NCBI GenBank assembly: GCA_037447605.1 | Contig: CM074806.1 | Coordinates: forward strand, 1,367,432 to 1,431,431 | Length of the DNA stretch: 64,000 bases | Origin: Zygnema circumcarinatum | Taxonomy: Eukaryota > Streptophyta > Zygnematophyceae > Zygnematales > Zygnemataceae | Direction: 5' to 3' | Shown here: positions 51,701 to 64,000 of the stretch, piece by piece | Layout of the letters: every line of letters starts with the position of its first letter | Position numbering within the stretch: the first letter of the stretch is position 1 | The notes under the pieces: model-generated | Database searches by the model: none | What the model saw: only the letters and a program-made list of their open reading frames with translations | What the model was told of the DNA's origin: nothing | Program-made: the position numbers and the translations under genes

Positions 51701-52011
51701 AATGTTAAAGTTGCTGCTGTAGTTCCTTCCGGCAACATCTGATTGCTGTTTTATGATTTGTTAAGTGTGGCGACATTAATGGCTGCCCTTTTCCAGGATT
51801 AAGAAGAAGCTATCTTTGCCATGTTTTAGTGAACTGACGTGTGTAGGTGGTGCTGCTCTTGCAGTCCCTTACCATCCATGCTCAGTCGTATTGCGGAAGT
51901 GTACGAGTGGGGGCTCTTGCAGCGACAGCCATTGTCCCTGATCCCAACATGCTCTGCCGCTGCTTTATGGATGCATTTGAGGAGATGCTGAGGGCAGCAG
52001 AGGAGACGTGA
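48799..52011 (+). CDS. WSD1-like wax ester synthase / acyltransferase
   Basis: Acyl-CoA-dependent O-acyltransferase of the WS/DGAT family, making wax esters and/or triacylglycerol in the ER. Eight exons (48799-49047, 49280-49506, 49910-50318, 50486-50546, 50786-50931, 51055-51291, 51490-51627, 51847-52011) close in phase and give 543 residues. The catalytic HHxxxDG motif is IHHAVGDGTS, with His161, His162, Asp166 and Gly167. Other family blocks are TPTGRMFFEK, ATIAGGLHHYLSK, TLVNLRAKPGLQ, WGNSIGYLLLPLP, DPLDRIRKVKAVVDRKKRS and ISLGGNPL-like VSLGGNPLRFVIPTVVGTP. A hydrophobic stretch WLQLIFIANTLVFTFDFLAM suits membrane association. The intron after 50931 needs a GC donor (CTGCAG/gcaagc). Intron 2 contains a full dispersed repeat copy. 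The ATG at 48799 is preferred over the open upstream frame because it gives the normal N-terminus. Confidence 0.93.
49671..49765 (+). repeat. Dispersed hairpin repeat, copy G, in a WSD intron
   Basis: The most complete copy: GGAAGTGGCATTGATCTCAC, GATGGCGAGGCCATCAAATG, TACATGGTCAAAATCAGC, ATGGGGAACCACAAGGAACT and GGTCGCAAAAGACC. It lies in intron 2 of the WSD1-like gene in the sense direction, with the hairpin GATGGC-GAG-GCCATC intact. Confidence 0.9.
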
Positions 52012-52734
52012 GGGAGACATGGAGTCACCTTCAGTTGCACTCATGCTTCACTGATCACTTCATGGGCCAGCCTCGACACCTTCTGCAAGAAAGGCAGCAA
52101 GACAGGGGTGACGGCTGATGGCTGAGGCAAGCTAATGTTAACAAAGTGTAGGACGTGTATCTTAAGATATATGCTTTCGTTTGTTTCTTGTATCGCCGTG
52201 GGTGGGACTGAGGAAGCAGAGGGTTGCAAAATTAGTCTCATACGAACATTGAGAAGCGGATTTTTCATGGCGTTGTATATGGTAGTCCATTGTGATGTTG
52301 TTTCTTTTCAAGGCAGAGGAGCTCGCTCTGGTTTGGGACAGGCGTGATTGGTTAGGCCTTAGAAACAATGATTCACGATGTCTATGTTGTGTGGAGCTGC
52401 TTTTTTGTTCAGCGATTTTTTGTCGACTTTTCGACTGCATTGAAAAGAGGGAGGGAGTATCGGGGGAGATAGAAAAATGACACTTTCTGGAATAGAAGGC
52501 TCCATGGAAACTCCAACAAAAAGGGGAAACCAGACTGAAGCATGCATGCGCTAAAGCCTGCGCGTTGTCCCCTGGTTTAGTCTCAACATTTCTGCGCACT
52601 CTCCTGCTCTCTAGAGACGGGCCAAAATGAAGAAATTCACCCACAGGGAAAGAGAGGCAACCAACAATCCAAAAACAATGCAAGCTAAGGATGTGGCATT
52701 GACAGAAAAAAAATACAAAAAAAAAAACAACAAG
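52012..52734. other. WSD 3' region before the foldback element
   Basis: Probably the WSD1-like 3' UTR followed by A-rich sequence bordering the foldback element. Nothing else recognised. Confidence 0.4.
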
Positions 52735-54343
52735 GAAAATGATACTCCCCCATTTTACATTTTGGATATCCCGGCCCCCCTGTTTTGGATATCTCGCTCC
52801 CTAACTTGGATATCCCGTCCCCTATTTTTTGCTTTTCACTACTCACTTCCAACATTTTGTGCAACCGTTACTCTTCGTTTTAAAAATGCCTCGATTGTCT
52901 TTGCCCGTGGTGAAAACGAGGGTCCAATTTCGGCGGCTGTGGTTGTAGTAGTCGCTACGTCCACCATGGTGCTCCGCGCACCATGTGTCCCCCCGTACGG
53001 CCATACGACAGCCGACTGTACAGTACTGTACGTATGACCGTACGCCTATACGGCGAGCACCCGCCAGGTTGGCGGACGCGCAGCACCGTCAGAGGCGACT
53101 CCATGCCACGTGGCGCCTCGCCAGTGGCTGGCCTTGCTCCAGGGTACCTTCTGGTTAAGGGTTCGACGGAGGGAGCTCGGGGGCTAAGCTAAGGGCCAAG
53201 GGAAAATAGCAGACAGGATTAGGGCAAGGAGTTGGGGTTGCTTCCTCGAGGTGGATGAAATCTTGGTCCAGCCACCATTGCTGATGGATGTTTGCGAGTA
53301 GGATCTTATCTCCTCGGTCCAAGATAGCTGAGATACGATGCTTGCAAAAGAGCTTCAAGTAATAAACATTCTAGCGCAGGGCCCCAATGTGGTCGTTTTC
53401 ACGACAGTTTCTCCTTTGTCGTGCAACTTTTGTAAGGAAAACTTCGAAACTATCTCATGTAGCCCTTGCAAATACTGTTTGTTGTAGGAAAAAAACCATC
53501 ATCGTTTGAAGCGGTACATCTGAATCCTCATTGTTGATTTGCTAATGGTTTTTCAATGGTTAAATCTGATGATGCTCTAGACCCAATTCATCGACCTCAA
53601 GTAAATGATTGAAGCTGACAAGATCTTGATTGCTCATCATCACGACAAGCTGTATTTGCAGGGGTTTTCAAAGTTTGCCTTGCAAAAGTTGCACGACGAA
53701 AGAAGCTGCCATGAAAGTGACTACATTGGGGCCCTCTACTAGAATATTTACTTGTACTTTGAGCCTTTTTGCAAGCATCGTATCTTAGATAAGATCCTAC
53801 TTGTAGACATCCATTGACAATGGTGGTTAACCAAGATTTCATCTTGGTCAAGGAAACAACTATAATAGCTAAAATTAGACCATCGTATCACTAGGGGCAA
53901 AGACAATCAAAGCATTGACAAGCAAGTTGTATGCAAACAATTCCTCAATAGCATTGGTCCTTGTGTTTAAAGTAGATGAGGTGAAAGTAGATGAAGTTTT
54001 GGCTGTCAAACCATTGTAGTTGTAGAACCCTTGCCCGATTACAAAGAAACGAGGTTGACTCATACGCAATGTGGCAATCAACTAGGACAAGAGCCATTTT
54101 GAGTACATAGGTTAACAAATGTTTCAATTGCAAGCAACCAAGCTACAACTCAAAAACTTGCCTTAATTAGAATGAAAGCAATGTTTCCCTATCTTTATGA
54201 CCTACGATCCCAACCCCAAAACGACGAGTAACGGTGGTACAATGTCGGAGAAAACAGGGGCGGTATATCCAAAATAAGGGGGCGAGATATCTGAAACAGA
54301 GGGGAGGGTATCCAAAATGGGTGGGATATCATTTTCCAAAAAC
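52735..54343. mobile_element. Foldback-type element with long inverted repeats
   Basis: Two nested inverted-repeat pairs share one centre near 53540-53550. The outer arms, about 52735-52890 and 54205-54343, both start GGAAAATGATA and carry spaced TTTTGGATATC-like subrepeats, ending near ACCGTTACTC. The inner arms, about 53255-53490 and 53650-53845, share GATGAAATCTTGGT, GTAGGATCTTATCT, ATACGATGCTTGCAAAA, GGGCCCCAATGT and GTCGTGCAACTTTTG. Arm identity is roughly 75-80 percent by eye. The two spacers between outer and inner arms are of similar length but unrelated, and the left one is GC-rich with a G-box. I see no transposase frame and no clear target-site duplication. It is a non-autonomous foldback or giant MITE-like element. 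Confidence 0.8.
53107..53112. promoter_or_regulatory. G-box inside the foldback element's left spacer
   Basis: CACGTG in TGCCACGTGGCGCCTCGC, the same 18 bases as at the promoter near 33207. It follows a GC-rich stretch with GTAC palindromes (53000-53050). No gene start is recognised nearby. Confidence 0.35.
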
Positions 54344-54817
54344 AAAAACAATACTTTGAGCGCCGTACAATAAGGTCCGTACACTTCAGACCTTTCGTAC
54401 TTGTGGGCTCTCAGTCCTCTCTGGGTCTCTCGCCCTCCTTAGGACCAAGCCCTAACCCTAACCCTAATTCTTGCAGCCCTCTGCTGCTTACCCTCATTCT
54501 GAGAAGAGAACGGGGGCCTGCAAACACGGTACTGCAGACTAGTCATGGCGCTGTAGCCTGTTCCGGCGTTTTCGGAACTTGGAGAGGTGGCGGGGAGAGG
54601 AAGTCGAGGGTTGAATGAGATGAGCAGTACATTTTCTCGGACGCTTGGAAGAGTCCTGTGCACATCGCTGAGTACCGGGACTCGCAGGTGGAATTCGGGG
54701 GGCAATACAATACAGATCTGGCACAAGGTTTGTCTAGATTCCCATTTGAAATGTGGGCGAGGTGGTCGGCTGTTGTTGCGTTCATTCGAGTCGATTAAGG
54801 CTTGTGGCGATTGAGGT
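54344..54817. other. O-fucosyltransferase promoter region
   Basis: Holds a (CCCTAA)3-type telo-box run at about 54451-54470, some 350 bp upstream of the ATG, and otherwise unassigned 5' sequence. A short open frame at 54602 reading towards the gene is not conserved-looking. Confidence 0.45.
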
Positions 54818-58823
<4,006 letters not shown>

Positions 58824-60031
58824 GTCCCTCCAGGAGGCTGCTTCCATAGATCGGCTTACGTCGCTGCTTCATCCGCAAAAGGCTTCAACACCTAATCAAA
58901 ACACCCCGACGCACCCCTTGCCTGGCCACTTCTCCGGCATCACCCTTATATACCGATCAATCTTGTGCAAAGTTTAGTTTATTTTGATTCATTCTCTCTT
59001 TCCTTTTATTTAGTTCTTGTCTTTGTATCATGGGCCACCTCCCGATTCTGGAAGCTCTGATTTGTTAGCGCGGCTGACTCTCAAAAGAAGAAAAGGTCGC
59101 TAACTTTCTATTGGAGTCAACCATGGAGGGAGGCCATTGCAATTGCGTTAGCCACTGCCTCGTCTTAGTGTTTTGTGGATCCCCCAAAAGAAAGCTTCTC
59201 TTAAATAAAAGCCTGCCATTGCCCAATGGACTCCCTTTGCTGATTTTTTTATGTTTGGAAAAACATCTTACAGCTACCGTCTTCTCCATATGGTTTGGAA
59301 TGGTCTGGAATTTGTTAGAATTGTCGAAATTGTTTCAGATCTATCCATGGATGTGTCAGATATCTATGCTGCATGTATGCATATTAATGTATGAATACTG
59401 CATTGCAGGCATGCTGAATCTGCTGCTGTAGACTGGGCTCGATGCCACACAGTTAGATCAGTGGAAACTGCTCGTACAAGTGGAAGGGCATTAGTGGAAC
59501 TAATAAATGACATTCCAGATCTATCCAAAATTGAGATAGAATGGAGCAGGCCGCTAGTCCGCTAGGGCCTATACCCGAGGAGGTTCCAGTCGTGTGGGAC
59601 GCACCCGAGAAAGAGGAGCAGTTATGATTTAATCATGCCACAAAACCCACAGGAAACCCACAGGCACGCAGAGAAGTTAGATGTAGAGAAGGACGTCAAC
59701 CAAAGCAGTCTAATTTTCGTGGGTTCCAGGAAATTCAGAAAATTCGGGGAAGGTTGAGGAGACAGTAGAACCGCAGCCGGATATTCAGAGTAGTGAGCCC
59801 ACAATTTCAACTAAGGAACGCATTTGGACTACATTTTTAAAGGGTGGTGAAAAAAGGCCTGGCTGCCCTATTTTGTGATAGTTATTGGAAAAGAGGGAGG
59901 GCGCAATTGCAGCAAGTTGTGGATATAGATATATGTGACGATTCTTTTTGGCAAGCTAGACAGGCCAGAGTGTAGAGGGGCGTCACACTTTCCATACAGT
60001 AGCTGATGGTTTCTGCAGGTAAAGCAAAGCA
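58824..60031. other. Convergent 3' intergenic region
   Basis: Lies between the O-fucosyltransferase and Misato stop codons. No repeat, RNA gene or coding segment recognised. Confidence 0.5.
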
Positions 60032-62950
60032 TCAAGTGTCTGAGTCATATTCAAAACTGTCCAGGGCTTTCCCTCCGCCACCAATAGCAAGCGCTTGCAA
60101 ATGCTCCCCTAGGCCCTCCACTGCCTCTCTATCAAAGCCCCACTGGGCCAGCACAGACCTGCCTGAGCTTCTATTCAGACCGTTCTTAAGGAGGTCCTGC
60201 AGTCTGAGTTCTATGAGCGGAACCACCAGTGGGCCTGTGCCAAGCCTCGTAAACACAGAAACACCGTTCTTCCACCGTAAGCGCCCCCCTTGGCTGACTT
60301 GGGGACGCGAAATAGGAGGAAAGGGGAATGGAATGGCCAAAGACTGTCTGGAGAGTGCCATGTGGCGAACTGAAAGAACTCCCATGCCTTGGCCCAATGT
60401 GGATTTCAAAAACTCCTCGGCCCTCGAGAGCGATACAGGCCCAAGATCACCTGCAAAAGGATAGAGGACATAAGAGGAAATGGTGGGACTAACCTAAATG
60501 AGCCTGAGCAAAAAGCAGCTGAGTGGGCAGTAAACTAACCGCTATGGTCCTGTAGGCCTCGCAGAATTAGGGCTTCCGCAAAAACCTTGTCTCCATCATA
60601 TCTCTCGACCACTGGGGCCAAACTTGTCACAGCTGCTCCCATACTCGAAGCTTCTGCAAGATCAACAGTCAGCCAACCCAGACGCCCCATTTCTTCTCAT
60701 GCAAATGAACTTGCAGCTCTTCACTTAAAAAAAGTCAATACTGTAAGCATGTGAAAAAGTTCCACTGTGCCATCCCCGAGAAAATGTCGTACATCGTCAT
60801 GCCCACAATCGTCTGTAGCCCTTTGATGGAAAATGATCCCTACCAGATACAGTTGGTGCTGGAAGCGACATGGCTGCACATGCGACTCTACTGGCCGGTG
60901 TTCTAGCCAGAAGGCGAACAAAACTGGCAGCATCAACGGCACCCATTGGGCCGCCAGAAGCAGTAGAAGCAGAGAAACGATAAGGCAGAGTCAGAGTGTC
61001 CATGGCTGAAGCATAAACCGAACTTGTGTGAAACGCCTGGGCATCGTCCACAGGAAGATGCGGAAAAGTTCCTGAAAACGCCCATCATGATTCTCTTCTT
61101 GAGTATCTCTTCTTTTCTCTTTTTCCTTCATCTGCGATGTGTCTCTGAAATGGTGAATGGGAAGAAGCACCTGCTGCACTTTTCTTTTCCCTTAGCCTGA
61201 TTCCATGATCACATTCACACAGCCCACTGTCCCACGTTCAAGTGTAATTGAGACAAGAAAGAGCAACATGCATTCAACTCCAATAAATTTGGCAAAGGCA
61301 ATGCAATTGCAGCGTGACCAGTATATAGTGGATCACCCACCATTGCCAATTGACCTCCTTCCGAGGGGTATGTACAAGTCAACTTGGGAGGATAGAGTTG
61401 CAAAAGCAAGAGCGCTTGTAAGGTTGTGCACAAGGGAAGACTGCTGGCCGGTTGGCTTCCAAGCAGCTTCAGGAGGTTGTAAGGAGAAAAGGAGACGAGG
61501 AACTTTTGAATACTCGTCATTTAGCACTTGAAGGGTTTCTGCACCAAGGGGAGAGAATCCGCCGACCTCATCTATACTGCATTGGAATGCCTGTAGACAA
61601 GCCATCACAAGCATATCAATACGAACTCTTGTCTACTGTTGGAGTACAATATTGCAACTTAGCAAACTCCTGCAATACGCTCACTGTGCCCTCAGCCTAT
61701 CTTGCGTGCCGCCACTGTGATAAAACCCTCAAATAAGAATGTTAAGACCACACATGTGACCTACATCTTAGCTCCAACTTTCCTCTACCATTCTTGCGAC
61801 GTTCTCATTGCTTCACTAATATAAAACAAGTCATGTCGTGCTGCCTTCATTGATGTCATGTGAGCCTCACCTGAAGATGATCGCACGCTTCTGCAAGCAT
61901 CCTAAGACGCTCCCCGATTTCCTCTAAATTTTGTGAGTCTTCCACCAGAGCCTGCCCTTCAGCATAACTTCGAAAAGAGGGAAGCGGCCCTTCCCCTTGC
62001 CATGCCGCCCTCACCTCCAAAACACTCGATGGATGGAGGGGGGCCTTCAGATAGTCGGTCCAATAGCGCACTTTCTCTTTGAAGGTCTCCAATTGCGAGG
62101 GAGCGCTGAAATTCGACAGTGAGGAGCTCCCACTCTTCACTTCCCTGCCTCCCTCTAAGTGATCGCTTCTGCTCCCTATGCTCGAATTAGACCTCTCAGT
62201 CTGCAATTCCTCTTCGTCAAGACTGCGTTGAAAGGCATTTTTTTGGATTTCAGGGGCTTGGTACAGTGCTCGGGGCCCCTTCCTGGAACACGGCACAACT
62301 ATTGTGTTAGCAATCGTGGGTATAAGGATGGGAAGCAGAAGCTGCAGTTGCCATATGAAATCGAATCTTTTTACGAGTCAGGAGTGTTCCCGCCTGAAGG
62401 GCAAAATGAATACCAAGTAGCAATGGAAGTGACATTGGCAGCAGTCGGAGTCTCATATGGAAATCCAACAGCAGGAAGGGCTCCAAGGCTACCTGTGTCA
62501 TGGCAGGATATGACAGGTGAGGTTATCTGCAGCAGGAAGTGCTAAGGGTCGAGAACACCGGCTGACCAGACTTCACCATCAAAGACATAAAGTATCCCAA
62601 AGTCATTTTCAGCATAGCAGAAACGTGGAGGAACCAAGCCACAAGCAGCACACTCCATTAAAGTCGATTCTGATGTTGCAACTTGGAATCAAAAGCTCAC
62701 CTTTAATATCCACTGCAAGGAGCCGCGGGGTGTATGTCGCCGTACCCTGCAAAGCTTATCCTCCATCTGAGACGAGAAAGGCCTATACTTGCAGCGAGTG
62801 CCGTTGCAGCAACACACTATGCAGCCAATACTGCAGGAAAGGATTCACACAAACCTGGCGGGTTTCGCCGACTTTATAAAGAACATCCGAATCAACTTCA
62901 GTTGCGAACGCGCCATCGGGAGAGTTAGGATCTAAGCCAAGCAGCTCATC
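60032..62950 (-). CDS. DML1: Misato/DML1 family tubulin-like protein, 5' end missing
   Basis: Misato (DML1) is a tubulin/FtsZ-related cytosolic protein tied to mitochondrial distribution and partitioning in yeast and animals. The minus-strand exons 62855-62950, 62701-62746, 62414-62492, 61871-62282, 61341-61590, 60844-61071, 60540-60653 and 60032-60450 close in phase and give 547 residues. Recognised blocks are DELLGLDPNSP, TPRLLAVDIKGSLGAL, VRYWTDYLKAPLHPSSVLEV, LRMLAEACDHLQAFQCSIDE, VGGFSPLGAETLQVLNDEYS and NLTSALAFATLSSQVDLYIP. The C-terminal LGEHLQALAIG region is less conserved. The usual first ~20 residues, with the glycine-rich tubulin-like start, are absent. The exon at 62950 opens with a good acceptor (gtgtacag), and I find no matching first exon in the remaining 1 kb, so it is probably beyond the window. 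Plant homologues are about this length. Confidence 0.9.
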
Positions 62951-64000
62951 CTGTACACAACAACGGCTGCCTCAATAAAAGGACCAACAGCAGACAGTAG
63001 GCCCATTGCGGAAGCTTCATAAGAAAAGAAACGGCCTAACTGTGACCAGGCATCACAGCTGTTTCAGAACATGAACATGTCACATGTTCGCCTCATGTTC
63101 GCCTCCCTTGCTAAAGGTTAAGCACAAGCACATCCATCCAGAAAACAGTAGCCACTTCATTCTCCACATACCTTCACGAATACTAATTCACATCCAGCCA
63201 ATTTCACCGCCAGCCTCGCTTGCATTTTAATTGTTCCAAATCATCCCCCAGCTTGTAGCATTCAACCATCTCCTTACCAGTGATTACTACGTTATATTGG
63301 CGTTATCAAATCTATTTACTACCTCATCTTGTAGCTGTAAGTCCATGTTCCTTTATTGCATAGTTGTCCAAAATCTTTTTGCATTTCACATCAAGATTTC
63401 CCCGTCCAAACCCCTCTCTGCTGCTGCCTTTGAATAAACAACGGGTTATGTGCAAATTCACGACTTATATCCAATGGCTCCTTACCAAGAGCGAATTCTT
63501 GAAAACTTAAGTTTGGGCACTAGACAGGGTTTCATGATTTCAAACAGCTCAGGGGAACCGCTGTACATTTTAACGTGGATTGGTTTAACGCGCTAATAAG
63601 GAAAACGACAAATGTCATTCAACATGACTTTCTCGGCTTCAGATCAGAAGAAACTAGAGATATGACGCAAAACATAGCTATGCAGCAGGCATTAGTTGTT
63701 GCAAAAAAAACGGACCTTCATCTGGAAGCACCAAAAATAAATAACGACTAACTGAGAAAGAGCACACTGTGATTTACGTGTGACGTTTTTATTTTTTTAG
63801 TATTCATAAACAGAATAAAGGCGAATAAACGATTGATGAACAGTTCACTGCAATACTCTTCAGTGAATCCTATTTTGTTGGCACACAGAATTTTCCAATC
63901 GCTGCTATGAAAATTCATCACCCTTACCCGGGCAGAGGCACGCTTCACACATGCTCCACTCCACAGACTGCATCTTGCTGAGTTTGTTCGTTTTAACTTT
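62951..64000. other. Probable first intron of the Misato gene
   Basis: No segment encoding the expected Misato N-terminus was found on the minus strand, so this is read as intron. AT-rich, with no repeat or other gene recognised. Confidence 0.45.

Noticed and set aside
52735-54343. A transposase gene inside the foldback element
   Set aside because: No open frame of useful length and no DDE-type motif was seen; the interior is mostly the inner inverted repeat.

Overview
The window is nuclear DNA from a photosynthetic eukaryote of the green-plant lineage, most plausibly a streptophyte alga or a bryophyte-grade plant. The evidence is a gene set dense in spliceosomal introns, a cyanobacterial-type (plastid) RecA, a plastid-type soluble pyrophosphatase, a WSD1-type wax ester synthase, a carotenoid cleavage dioxygenase and a plant-type O-fucosyltransferase. 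The species cannot be fixed from the sequence. Gene models were built by hand from conserved protein motifs, reading frame and GT/GC-AG junctions; for ten models every intron phase closes, for two it does not, and this is stated.

Layout from left to right: recA 3' part (+, 654-4316, 5' end outside the window); soluble inorganic pyrophosphatase (-, 5561-8728); an unrecognised plastid-like 191-aa protein (-, 9788-11274); an intronless PLAC8-family membrane protein (+, 13948-15684); a pepsin-like aspartyl protease (+, 17357-21669); a CUE-DUF1771-Smr protein (+, 23313-26556); two small coding-looking exons (-, 28014-28293); an acidic membrane protein (-, 29877-33092); a carotenoid cleavage dioxygenase (+, 34902-37970); a 209-aa secreted Cys-rich protein (-, 39227-42878); the small GTPase ARL1 (+, 44031-47630); a WSD1-like acyltransferase (+, 48799-52011); an O-fucosyltransferase-like type II membrane protein (+, 54818-58823); and a Misato/DML1 protein (-, 60032-62950, first exon missing, probably beyond the right edge). 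These are unrelated housekeeping and metabolic genes. No operon-like or pathway cluster is evident.

The non-coding part is more unusual. It holds a roughly 1.6-kb foldback element (52735-54343), a dispersed ~90-bp repeat family carrying a short hairpin (at least five good copies plus fragments), a degenerate interstitial telomere-like array (33530-33699), and a ~280-bp pure CT run placed exactly as the polypyrimidine tract of the last O-fucosyltransferase intron. GC-rich promoter islands often carry a CACGTG G-box. Three introns require a GC donor. I found no convincing new multi-gene system; the foldback element, the hairpin repeat family and the extreme CT splice tract are the best leads.
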